Positions 24,022 to 35,219 of a DNA stretch of 64,000 bases are shown here, one piece after another. Positions within the stretch are counted from its first letter, which is position 1, and each line of letters begins with the position of its first letter. The stretch lies in contig NW_001799011.1 of assembly GCF_000165425.1 (NCBI RefSeq), positions 435,933 through 499,932 of the forward strand, written 5' to 3'. The notes under the pieces were generated by a model that did not search any database, was not told where the DNA came from, and saw only the letters and a program-made list of their open reading frames with translations. The DNA comes from Paramecium tetraurelia. Taxonomy: Eukaryota > Ciliophora > Oligohymenophorea > Peniculida > Parameciidae. Position numbers and translations under genes: made by a program.

Positions 24022-27000
24022 TCATATTTCAACAGGGTCTTATTGTTATGGTTCTTCGTCATCATCATAAATTTCAAGGAAACCTTCTTATCTCTAAGGA
24101 ATAACTTTCTTTCCTTATTATGGGAAACAGAAGCATTAGGTTGTTGGTAAAACAAATTATTTGTCTTACATTAATTACTTTCTTTTCTCTAATTCTTCAA
24201 CAACGTTGTCAATATTGGTCAATGAAACATTTTCATATTAATCTCCAGCTAAACAGATTGGACTATTAAAATAAAAGAATCAATTACTCTTTCATTGGTG
24301 TGCAATCTTCAACTGGTTTAGGTGTTGGTTAATAAGTAATGTCACATGCGAAAAGATTCAATCCTTGAATGAATCCTTAGAAAGCATCTGTCAATTGATC
24401 TTTTCCATAGTAAAGAATAAGTGATGGCGCAACATAATGGTTGACATTCTTGAATGACAAAGCTCCCTTTCCTTATGAGTGTTCAACAATGACATCAGCT
24501 TATCTGCTCTTTCTTGAATAAGCAAAGTAAATATGGAACCAATCTTTGACAAAGGTCTTTCCTTCAACAATTTATCTAACTTCTGGGTTTCCAGATCTAA
24601 TATTTCATATATATATATTAATTACCCTAATTAATCAGTATAGGTATATGTGTAGAAGTTAAGAGTTTAATCTCTGGTATCGAAGTAACAACTGAGGGTA
24701 TCAAAGTTAAGTGCATCTTCACCAGCTAGAGTTGATGTCAATCTGAATAACAATTAATCTTTTCCAGATGTCTTACCATTCCATTTGAACCATCCTTGAA
24801 CAGAGTATTATTCAGTTGTTCCGAATCTGTCACCAGAGTTAACTGGATTGCCATTGAATTATGAAGCCTTAGCTGAAACTGCTCTGATCAAACCCTTGCT
24901 TGAACAATCCTTTTAAGGTTATGGATTGCAACTTAAACAGAATGGATTGTATTCTTCTAATGTATCAAAGAATGATCCTGATCCTAATCTTAAGACTGGT
25001 CTATGGAATTAACCATTGAATGAATAGTATCTATTTTATGGATCCTTTCCACCAACTTAGAATAACAATTATTCCATTCTTGGATGTGTAACTTTGGCTT
25101 CTAAGGTGATTGGTGCTTAATTTTCAATTTAATAGAATGCAATAGCCTTATATCTAGTGTAACTGAAATAGGTGTAAATCCAAACTCCTTCGATATCTCC
25201 AAATGGTTAAGCTAATTCAACTAATTTCTTAGCCTTATTATTAGCTGTGATGTAGAAGAAACCAACTTTTTCTTAGAAAATAGTTAATAAACCATCTCTA
25301 ATATCTTTTGGTGTTTCCTTCTTGTTTGTAAGTCTAGCAATCAATGACCAATCTGGTCTTCCGCCTTCATATTATCCACCAGCCAAACCAGTGTATCTGA
25401 ACCAGAATCCATAACCATATTAAGTAGTGTCTTTCAAATCATCTTTGTGCAATTCGACATGAACAACTGGACCTTTGTCATATTTAGCATTGATGATTCT
25501 GTTTGGTCCTTCAACACATCTCTTTTTGGGGGGAGGTGGTGTTGGTACTGGTCTCAAAGCTGGCTTAACATTTGTTAAGTAAGATCCTTTACAGAAGAAT
25601 ACTTCAAGGTAAGCCATGAATCCACTGTAGACTGGGAATTGTCTTTCTCTTCCAAAGTAGAAATAATGCTTTGGTGACACAAAGTGATTGACATTGACGA
25701 AACTCAAAGATTTGGCATGAACATGTTTGAATAAGACTTAAGCATATGCCTTTCTTTAATCTCTGCTGTATCCAAAGTAAACAAAATGCCAGTGTAAATG
25801 TTGATCTTAATGTTGGACATATTGATGAGCATTGGGATTACCAGATCCTTTCATGTTAGCATATGAATATGTTGAGAAATGGATTTATCCTCCCTTTGGT
25901 TTACCTAACCAAGCAGACAAGACTCTTTCACCTAATAGGATTTATTGTTTTCTTATGGGTGTATTTGATAATCTGAACATGGTGTGCCAGTTCTCTTACA
26001 AATCTGTTTCTTCCCATTTGAACCAACCTTAAACTGCATATTCATCTGGTAACAATAAGTCAATAAATTCTTAGGTAGGTGGTGCATTGTTATCTTCAAT
26101 ATCAACATATTTGGAATCTCTTACGAATTGATATGGAATCAACTTTTATGGTGCAACATATGGTTGAGGATTGCATGAAATAGCATATTACAAGAATTCT
26201 TGTTCATTAATTAAATATGTTCCCAAACCAATTGCCAAGACTGGTCTGCTGACTTAACCGTTGAATCCTGGGAAATCGAAATATTGACCTCCCAAAACAA
26301 ATCTCAAATATTAGGGTGTTCCTTAAGCAGCTGGTAATGTGACTTATTTAACTAATTGACTGTTAGATTGCTTATAGAAACCAATGGCTTATTATGAGAA
26401 GGCTGAGTAACTGTAATATACGTATGTCCAAACAGCTTCAATATCTCCAAACACAATAGCAGCTGTGGCTTCTTTTCTTTCAGGTTTATCGTGTTAAGCA
26501 CTGAAAATATATTATTCTTAAGTTTAGAATATGGTCAACAATCTATCACCAATCTTGTCATCTCCATGTTATTAATTCTTGGTTAATTTAGCAACAAAGT
26601 AAGATTAATCAGTCAAGCCAGTTTACAATTATTCTGGATACAATGTTAAGAATCTCATCCAAAAACCGAAACCATATTCATTGACATCCTTCAATTTCTT
26701 GACTTCAGTTTCAACAGTAGGTTAATCAGCAGAGATTGAGCTTGTCAATATGATGTCTGATCCAACAACACATTTTGGTTATCTTTATTGTGGGTAAGGA
26801 ATGTCACAGCCGACCTCTTCAGGGACTGGATGATCGTTTTATCTGTAGTTTCCAGGGACGACTCTTTACTTTGACACCTTTCTCTATTAGTATCTGTCTC
26901 CACATTTATCCTTTATAACAATAACTCTCTCCTTCTATTCCTTGATTCTCTATTGGGGTTGTGGTTAAGGCTATTATTATTATCTTGGTTGTGGTTATGT

Positions 27001-27598
27001 TGTTTGTTAGTATTGATTTTAGACTCTTGAAATTTGTTTTAATAAGTATTCAATTAAACCGTATAACATTGCCAATTGGGATCTCTTCTACTCGAATGAT
27101 CCTAGATTGATATTAAATTGTAAGCATACTTGATTCAATCACTCTTCTGATTTGATCAGAGATTTGTCTGCTTTAGTCAAATAAAAACTTTCTTTATGGA
27201 CCATTATATTGGTTCTGGATTGTTTACAATTGTTCATCCAATGTCTCCAATTATTCATCATAAGAGGCATCCTCCATCAAATCGTTTGGATTGGCTATGA
27301 AGATATTTCTCATAATTACCTGAGATCATTTCATTTGTGAAATCTGAGAGTTCTTGGAGTTGTTTCATTTCTGAATCTAACTAGCCATCTTGCAACAATT
27401 CAATGATCTCTCCCCATGAATCGAAATCTTATAACATTTATACAAAATCTGTATTTTCGCAATCTAATTCATTTTGCTAATCCAAAAGTGTAGTCAGGTC
27501 GTAATGCAATGCCTGCACAAAGCAAACTAAATAGTTTTCAAAGAAATCCTACCTTGCATTAGAATAACACCTAACAAAACTAGATGTTTCGTTCTCAT
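24022..27598 (-). CDS. large secreted protein with three to four repeated beta-rich domains
   Basis: 1145 residues after removing introns 27527-27552 (26 nt), 27295-27319 (25), 27026-27059 (34), 24597-24625 (29) and 24263-24287 (25); exon length is a multiple of three. A signal peptide (MRTKHLVLLGVILMQVCFV) is followed by a helical region and then repeats of about 170-250 residues. Repeat landmarks recur: GFWMRFL or GWFKWEE, FYTYTYTD or HFSTYSYAN, WHFVYFGYSR or WFHIYFAYSR, LSFVNVNHFVSPK or LSFKNVNHYVAPS, and a closing Cys. This strand pattern resembles concanavalin-A/laminin-G-like jelly rolls. A proline hinge (VPTPPPPKKRC) separates units. The acidic, Gln-rich tail has no membrane anchor. 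It may be a surface or extracellular matrix protein; function is not known. Confidence 0.8.
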
Positions 27599-27679
27599 TC
27601 TATCCGTTTTGAAAAAAAAATAATAAATAATTATAAAAAGCACATTAATTATTTCTTTATAAAGTTGGTGAATAGATTC

Positions 27680-28325
27680 TCATCTGCTACATGCAATAAT
27701 AGTTACATATTTCTTGTCCTTACAATTCTTAACACATTATACTGCCAGATCAACTGATTTTCCATCTCTCCAATGAATGTAAGGATAGCATAGCACACAA
27801 AAATGAGTAGAACAACATTTAATAAGATTTCCTCAAAATATTCAGAGGCCAAGTATCCCATTTTTATTTACTTAGTTATCATTTCAATCAAACATGCAAG
27901 AATTACAAACAAATAACCATCCAATAACAGAAACGAATCCGTCAAATACTGATTTTTAACTCGAAAAACCTATTCCCAAGTTTAAAGAGGAAAATTAAAG
28001 CTAAACTAAAAATTAAATGGATAATTAATTTATTGATTAATTTAACAATCTAAATCTAAGCTACCAGAATTTACAATTCAATAACCAAGAACGTAACCTC
28101 AATGAGGATGTAGACATGAGTTGATATGCGTGATCATAAACATACAATAATTTCTAAATATTTATATACTATCCAGAAATCAAAATAATCTACTTTGATT
28201 TATCTACTTTTAATGCTCTTTCTATCCCCTTTGAGGTACTTTCTATATTTAACTTATTGTTTCTTCATTCAAATATCTTAGCCTAACTTTTCTTTATTAT
28301 TTGTCTTTAAAATATTGATACCCAT
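27680..28325 (-). CDS. small two-helix membrane protein
   Basis: 191 residues in the best model, with introns 28263-28287 (25 nt), 28050-28074 (25) and 27687-27706 (20); exon length is a multiple of three. The start MGINILKTNNKEK carries a Met-Gly that could be myristoylated. Two hydrophobic stretches, FLLLDGYLFVILACLIEMI and ILLNVVLLIFVCYAIL, are likely membrane helices. No family is recognised. The last exon has an alternative frame that also looks coding (KSVDLAVQCVKNCKDKK) and ends at the same TGA, so the C-terminus is uncertain. It lies 81 bp upstream of the secreted protein gene. Confidence 0.55.
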
Positions 28326-28810
28326 TAAAAATGTAAGTTTTTAGTTTAGATACCCTTGTCGTTTATATTATATCAGACCAACAATTATACTTCATCTCAT
28401 GAATTATTTATTGAAAATGATTTTTATAATTCTGCTTTATAATTTCAAGATAAAACAAAAATCTAATAATATTCACATTGCAAATTTACTTTTATTAACT
28501 AACTTATACAGATTAATTTAAAATCAACTTTTACAAGAGTCCTTGTAAATTTTGATATAGAACATTTCAACTTTTTGTTAAACTTCAAATATTTAATGCA
28601 GTTTTTTTATCAACAACTATTTTATTAATAATAATTTAAAGATTAAATACTCCATATTAGAGACATTAAGAGAAGATGAGTTTGAATTTGAGAGTAGTAT
28701 CCACAAAGAATCAAAATTCCATGATTTTCATCTTTAGTTATAAATATCGATATTTATATAAATGATTGCTAAATATAATAAAATTCGAAATAAATAAATT
28801 AATAAAATAG
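28326..28810. other. divergent intergenic region
   Basis: 485 bp of AT-rich DNA between the divergent starts of two membrane-protein genes. No coding frame, repeat or RNA gene stands out. Confidence 0.5.
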
Positions 28811-29798
28811 ATGTTAAAGACATCATCGGATCCATATAAATTACCTTTATTGATGGATGTTAACAACATTCCTGAACTTGTAGCCTATATTTGTTTTTTA
28901 GTTATTTCTATATTACTAATGATAAAAGTTTATAAAAATTTAGTAAATATCAAAAACTTGCAATTGAGCAGGACAGAAGAACAAAAAGACATGCTCTTAA
29001 TATAGAAATTACTACTCATTAATTTAGCCCTTGAGAGTGTCGCATACTTGATAGAAATTGTGGGTTATCCTTTTCTAGAATCTGAATCAGATATTTTTCC
29101 AATTTCATACTACTTTTTTTCATATTCTCATATCGTAGTACTATATATTGCTTACTGGCGGTCATCATTGATCTGGTATTAAATTATTTGAGCTTAAGGA
29201 TTCAACTTTTGAGCATGAAACAAACAGATGATACAGTTCTCAGAAACATTTACATTTGCCTAAAAAGATTTCCTATTATAGAAATGTTTATAGTTATTTT
29301 GGCAATGTTGATGTTTGTATTCTATTTACTTAAAAGATAAACGTAAGTATTATTCAGATGACTATGTAGATTGGCTGGAGTGCTATTCTTTTCCATAACT
29401 TGCCTCATCTTGTTCATTTTTATAATTGTTGGAATTTTGTTCCGGATCTATGTGTTAACACAAAAAGATATCCCAAGGGAGTCGAGACTAAGAGTATTAT
29501 AAGATTATCTACATATTAGGTACAAATATACATTCTTGTCTTGATAATAGTCATTTTGTTTAGGTTGATATGGAATCTACTTAATATATTGCCAAATTTC
29601 GAAGAAGTCTTAAAGGCTTTTAAATATAAAGAGAACGATGAGGGTAAGTTAACTGAGGACCCTTTCCATTGGTTTTGCTACATCATTATCTATATCCCCC
29701 TGGCAAATTTTGTGCCAATCTTCCTATTAACAAATATATACCAACCAAAAAGTTTAAATTTGCAAAAAAGAAAAACTTTGATTGATATTTCGTTCTGA
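28811..29798 (+). CDS. seven-transmembrane protein, GPCR-like topology
   Basis: 303 residues with introns 29176-29198 (23 nt), 29343-29369 (27) and 29494-29519 (26); exon length is a multiple of three. Seven hydrophobic segments can be placed: AYICFLVISILLMI, LLLINLALESVAYLIEIV, YYFFSYSHIVVLYIAY, IEMFIVILAMLMFVFYLL, LFFSITCLILFIFIIVGIL, IYILVLIIVILFRLIWNLL and FCYIIIYIPLANFVPIFLL. Short basic loops and a basic tail (LQKRKTL) put the C-terminus in the cytosol by the positive-inside rule. No DRY or NPxxY motif is evident. It could be a chemoreceptor, a diverged GPCR or an unrelated seven-helix protein. Membrane location is clear; function is not. Confidence 0.75.
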
Positions 29799-29932
29799 TA
29801 TTAATTATTAAATATAAACACAAAAAACCAAGATTAGCTGTTTTTATTTGTTGATTATTATTAAAAAAAGACATTTTGTAATTCTAATCTGAAGTAATGA
29901 GATCAATTAATTATTTGATTAATATTAATATT

Positions 29933-32093
29933 ATGTTCTCGTTGATGAAAAATATAAAAAGGATGATTCGATCCTATGACAATTTTGGAGTCTCTTTGAA
30001 CTTCAATATTAGGAACAGAAAGCAATACTAAAGTGTTTGTGGAGGACTCATGTCGATTGCTATGACAATTGTGTTTCTATATATCTTTATATCTGGATTA
30101 GCCAGCCTGTTACTGAGAAATAAATTCTAAGTATCGAAATTGCTTATCTAGATTGATGTGTAACAACTCCAAAATATGAATCCAGATTATTAAGAAATGA
30201 ATATCACTAACTTCATGTTTGCCATAAAACTGGATAATCCATTCTCCATTTATTATCCAAATGACAATAAGACAGCCTATGATATTGCCATGATCTAGAC
30301 ACAAATATCTAAATTAGATAACGGAACGCGTATCAAATCAGTGTTGAATGAAATATTCTTCGAACAGTGTAGAGACGAGCATTTTTAATATGTTAATTAT
30401 GAGGGCTTTTAAGATATAAAAGACAATCTAGGCTCTTATTTATGTCTACCTCAAAATTTTAGTTTCAAATTACAAGGCACATTCAACTCTGATTTCTTTT
30501 AGTATCCCTCTTTAAAGGTCTCTATCTGTTATAGGGAGGATTGCTACAGTAAGGAATAGGTTGATTATCTCGCTTAAAATAAATCTATTATAGTATCGTT
30601 GTCAACTCTGATTCAATCCTCGATCTACATGAGGGATAGTGCAGATAATTATCTCCTTCGATATTTAAATTCAGATTTCTATTTATAGACTACTCTCAAA
30701 GAAGAAAGCAAAGCGGACATATTTTTTAAAAACAATAAAATCATAGCTGATAACAGTATTCTGAGTTTATATAAAGACGAAGAGAGAAAAGATTATTGGT
30801 CCTTCTCTTTATACAACTACAGAGAATTTAGAGTAATAACTAATTTTAATTTAGGGATATCATGAATATCCAAATACTATATTTTCATTGAATTTCAGAA
30901 TTAGTCAAGATTACGAATAAACCAAAAAAGCTGCAGACACTATTGATTCCTTTCTGTCATATTTTGGAGGGATGCTAAAAATCATATCTACTATATTTGG
31001 TTTAATCGCTCTATAATATAATGAGATGGGATTAAAAATCTCATTAGCAAATCATCTCTATTAATTTAATATTCCAAAGAGAAGAAACGGATAATTTGAG
31101 TTCTCCTATGACAAGCTATTGAATGTTATTTAAGCGTCCATAAATAGAGTGACTGATTTGTAATAGAAATTAAAACACCATGCCAAAACAATAATAAAAA
31201 CAAGTATGGTGATGAGAGCTTGGAATAGCTAAAAGATTCAGAATCCTACACTTTCAAATCTGCAAACACAATAACGAGAATAAGTGGAAACACCTTAAAT
31301 TGATCATTTGCAATATAAAAAGTATGTGGAATAGTTGTAAGACTATAAGGGGAATTTCCTATAAAGATTAATCACTGCATTTAATTCAACCAGACACGAT
31401 TTGAGATTAGGAATTAATTTCATATTTTATGAATTTCTGTGGTGCACTTGTTGCGAATAAATCTAGGTAACCAAAAAGATGTTGGAACAATGCAAAGTGG
31501 TAATTGATAAGGATCTTGATATTGTTCATCTCTTGTAAAAGATCCAAGAAATCGATAAATTAAAATCAATCATTTTAGAGAAGGATTAAATTAAGGTTTT
31601 TAGTTACACTCCAAAACCAGTTATTAATGTCGATCCTTCCCATTAGCATTAACCTATAGAAGAAGCCAATGGAATCGATCTATTTAAATAGCTAAATTCA
31701 TAGAAACCAAAATAAAGGATGAGAAGAACGGCTAATTCATATCATAAACCGAAAAAACTAATTAAGATCTATGAGGCTTATAGTAGATTGAAATAGCATC
31801 ATAATAATAAAAAAAACCAAAGAATAATCCAGCTACTTGGTCCTACAATTGAAATGATCTTCCAGAAGTATTATGAAATCTAAAATATGGCGAAAGCTAT
31901 GAATTTTGATGCCAATGAGAAATTTGAAAATGCTATTCTGTAGACTGAGGTTCAAATTGCGGCAAGTCTCCCAGAAAATTTATATCATAATACTGAACGA
32001 GTGAATACTTCCAATTAGAACTAGCATAAGATGAAATTCCAATAAATTACTGCAAAGCCTTTGACAGATGAAGATCTTCTCCAGTCAGATTGA
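29933..32093 (+). CDS. ciliate two-transmembrane protein, large lumenal loop
   Basis: 712 residues, one 22-nt intron at 30833-30854. A membrane helix near residues 42-65 (MSIAMTIVFLYIFISGLASL) follows a short cytosolic head. About 260 mainly polar residues follow, with Cys pairs (VSICYREDCYS). A second helix lies near 345-365 (GGMLKIISTIFGLIALQ). The remaining 340 residues are basic, helical and Gln-rich. This arrangement is common in large families of uncharacterised ciliate membrane proteins. No catalytic motif was seen. The gene follows the seven-transmembrane gene by 134 bp on the same strand. Confidence 0.75.
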
Positions 32094-32202
32094 TAAAAAT
32101 AAATAAATGACTTTTTTTATCCATTTATTAACCATATGCTGGATAATCTAAGTTATATATTATATTTTTTTTTATTTAATTAAAATTATAATACCTTTTG
32201 AC

Positions 32203-34086
32203 ATGGCTCAAATCTTGGAATCGGAGATAGATTAAAAAATGGAATAAGGAGGAGGTAAGAGCAAATTAGAATTGAAGGCTCAACTTTTAACAAAAAACAT
32301 GGAGTCAGATTTAAGTGTATCTCAAATCGAAGATAATGGAACTGATTATGTGTTGAGATGCATAAAGGGAATGTACAGAGGAATGTTCATATACCTTAAT
32401 TTGGTGGAGAGCGGTGAAACGATTGGCAGTGATGATAGTTGTACACTCTAGATGGAGGATTGTGGATTAGAGAGGACTCATGTGAAAATTAAATACAAGT
32501 ACAATGAAGAATAAAAGAAAAACGGATATCATCTCACTTGTTTTGGCCCAACCCTAATCAAAATTCGGTATGATTGTCCTGCACTCATTAAAAATAATAT
32601 GGAAATAACAATTGGAAAACAAATTTATATCATCCAAACTGTTTAAGAAGGGTTTAATGAAATTCTGGAGTGGCTTTCAATGTACGATCTCTAAGGGTTG
32701 AAGCACTTTTTCTTTGGAAACAATATCAACAACCTTAAATAGCTGAAGTAGAGTAAGATCGATCAATTAATAAGTTCGGTGCAATCTTATAGTGCCACTC
32801 AAGATTAATTGGTAAAGCTAAGAGAGGCTTATAATCAAATCGACGATATCATTCTCTAAAATTACGATGCATTCAAGATTAATCTACTGGACAAACAAAA
32901 AAACACTGTAGTCTTGTAGTTCGGTTGGACAGGTGCAAAGATCAGTTCGAAAACACAAAGATATTAGAAACCACCTGACATTCTACTTAAGAAATAAGAA
33001 ATAGATGATTTGGAAGAGAACCCCGATTTTGAATTGCTGATTAAGTTCATTTAAGGTAAGTATTGGATTTGGGGTTCAAAAACTGATACTTACAATACAT
33101 TCTATAAATAAAATAAAGAGGAAACCAGATTGATTTAGCCTGATGATGTTATTAAATTAAATAAGATTGAACTGCTGGTTCAAAGATTCAATTATGGTTA
33201 TTTCTAAGATCTTGGAACCAAAAGAACATAAGAAGATTAATGTACAATTATTTAAGATTTGCAAGTGAGCAGCAGAGTTCCAGTTTCATGTTATGCAATA
33301 TTTGATGGCCATAATGGCAATTCATGTGTTAATTATATGTCATAAAATCTAATGGATAATATAAGAGAGTATTTTAATTAAGAATAAAAGGAGTTTGATC
33401 ATTAAAATAAATTCTTGGCTTTTCTATTTGAAAACATTAGAGCAGCATTCAAAGAAACAGATAGTGATTTCTTAACTGATGTAGTTTAGGCAAATGCTTA
33501 AAATGACTCAGGATGTGTGGCAGTGGTCGTAATGATCATCGGAGATTACATAGTAAGTATCAATTGCGGGGATTCGAGGGCAATATTATCGAGACAAGGG
33601 GAGGCCATCAATCTAACAGAAGACCACAAACCTAATATTCCTGCCGAATAAGCGAGAATAAAAAGGAAAGGAGGTGGGGAAATAATAGGAGGTAGACTTG
33701 GAAATCTAGCTGTGTCTAGAGCCTTTGGGGATTTTAGTGAGAAAAAGAAATTCAAAAAAAATATCATCACTCCTAAACCAGATGTTAGAGTTACCAAGAT
33801 TGATTATAGAACAGATGAATTCATTCTGTTGTGCAGTGATGGTATTATTGATGGATTTGGGAATGCTGAATAAGCTGAATAGAATTTTTAATAGATTTCT
33901 CCTAGTCAAAGAGTAATTGAATTTGTTAGAAATATGTATAAGGAACAGTAGATTGGATTCTAGGATCCTTAAGATGCTGCATAATAAGTAGTATTAAGTG
34001 CTTATTAATATAATGTCACTTATAGGAGACAATCAGATAATATAAGTTGTATTATTGTTAATCTTACTCGTGGAATAGTGTTTTGA
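32203..34086 (+). CDS. PP2C-type protein phosphatase with two FHA-like domains
   Basis: 627 residues, no intron. Residues about 45-145 form an FHA-like domain (GETIGSDD, then LERTHVKIKY), and 265-330 a second one (GKYWIWGSKTDTYN, then DDVIKLNKIELLVQRF). The PP2C domain spans 330-627: LGTKRTQEDQC, FDGHNGNSC, INCGDSRAIL, LAVSRAFGDF, LLCSDGIIDG and SDNISC are the usual metal-binding and structural motifs, with the DGH and DG aspartates present. PP2C enzymes dephosphorylate Ser/Thr with Mn/Mg; FHA domains bind phosphothreonine, so the protein probably docks on phosphorylated partners. Classic FHA key residues (Gly-Arg, Ser-x-x-His) are only partly kept, so ligand binding may differ. Confidence 0.9.
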
Positions 34087-34199
34087 ATTATATATTTTTG
34101 TATTTCTAAATTTTATATTATTAATAAGAATTCAAGAAATCTCACTTATTACTATATAATTAAAATTCAATTAGAAATTTATTAATTTTAACTTTAATA

Positions 34200-34662
34200 A
34201 TGGGATAATCTATATCAAACAGTATGAAAGAAAACTAAAAAGAAATGCAAAAGGAGATGCAGAAAAAGCAATTAGAATTAATACTCAAACAGAGGCAAAC
34301 CTAATTAGCAATTTAATTTGCCTCAGGTAAGGAGTTCTTCCATTGGTATGCCTCGTTTTACTGTTTGATCTTTCCCTTTTGTGTGATTGGAGCAATAAAA
34401 AAGAAGGTACACTTTGACATCATTTAGAATCCATTGCCTGTAGTAGTATTGGTTCCTTTAGGGTTTGTTTGTGCATATTAATATGACATGTTTTATGGGT
34501 ATGAATCTGTCAGTATTTAGTGATAAGATGAAGAGGATTAAATTGGAAGCAGAACGATTAATAGAGCAAGAATCACAATTGTTTTACTTTCCAAAGAATG
34601 CCAAAATTGTTTCACAAGAGGAGTATGAATCAATCCTGGAAATTAAGAAGATAGGAAATTGA
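34200..34662 (+). CDS. PLGRKT-family membrane protein
   Basis: 146 residues with one 22-nt intron at 34499-34520. The protein follows the animal plasminogen receptor (KT) along its whole length (human 147 residues): MGQSISNSMKENQKEMQKEM matches the MGxxxSKSMNxxxKNQKE start; then GKEFFHWYASFYCLIF, GAIKKK, PLPVVVLVPLGFVCAYQYD and YGDKMKRIKLEAERLIE. Two membrane helices are expected. The animal protein's C-terminal Lys is not kept (ends KKIGN), so plasminogen binding is not implied. The conserved family role is unclear; in other organisms it is reported at plasma membrane and mitochondria. Confidence 0.88.
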
Positions 34663-34875
34663 TTAATTTATAAATGTAAAATAATCCTATTTATAAATAC
34701 ATGATGTATGGTTTTGATTAATTCAGGAAGGATAATGAATTTCTGAGTTTAAAAATCTAAGATTATGGAGAGAGGATAATTTGATTATATTTAATTAAAT
34801 AATTAATTAGTTATATTATTATTGAAATAAAATAATTAAGAGCATTTTAAATTAATAAAATATATCATTAGAAAA

Positions 34876-35045
34876 ATGAAACAACAATTTTATACTCATA
34901 TTTGGAGTTCGCAAGTGAAAATTATTTTTATTAACAGCTGTAAGATTCAATTTATTTTGATACAGACTGCGAATATATGATCACAAAAGAGGAGCTAAAA
35001 ATAAAGTTATAGTTATTGATGACAGAAAATGTAAGAGTTTTTTGA
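34876..35045 (+). CDS. possible very small protein
   Basis: 48 codons if a 23-nt GTG...CAG intron at 34915-34937 is removed; exon length is then a multiple of three. The reading is MKQQFYTHIWSSQ, then DSIYFDTDCEYMITKEELKI. The second part resembles a single EF-hand-like segment (D-x-D-x-x-Y-x-x-x-x-E) but lacks several ligand positions. It may be a small protein or a remnant. The ending is uncertain. Confidence 0.35.
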
Positions 35046-35219
35046 TTATTGAATAAGTGAAATATTTTGTATCGCCATTCTCGGGATTAAGTTTGTTACT
35101 TTAAGTTATTTCTCTAAGTTTTCTGTGTTATATTGTTGACATATTAATATTTAAAAATGTGAATAGTTGAGTTTATAGAATATAGCGTTGATTTTTATAA
35201 TAAAAATAAATAAATATAC

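Noticed and set aside
25832-26032. Plus-strand frame starting MGLPDPFMLAYEYVEKW
   Set aside because: It is antisense to the secreted repeat protein, whose minus-strand model is continuous and spliced in phase.
28050-28104. Alternative intron (GTTATTG...GGTAG) in the small two-helix membrane protein
   Set aside because: It gives the same downstream frame but starts GTT; the overlapping GTAAAT...TTTAG intron fits the local consensus better.
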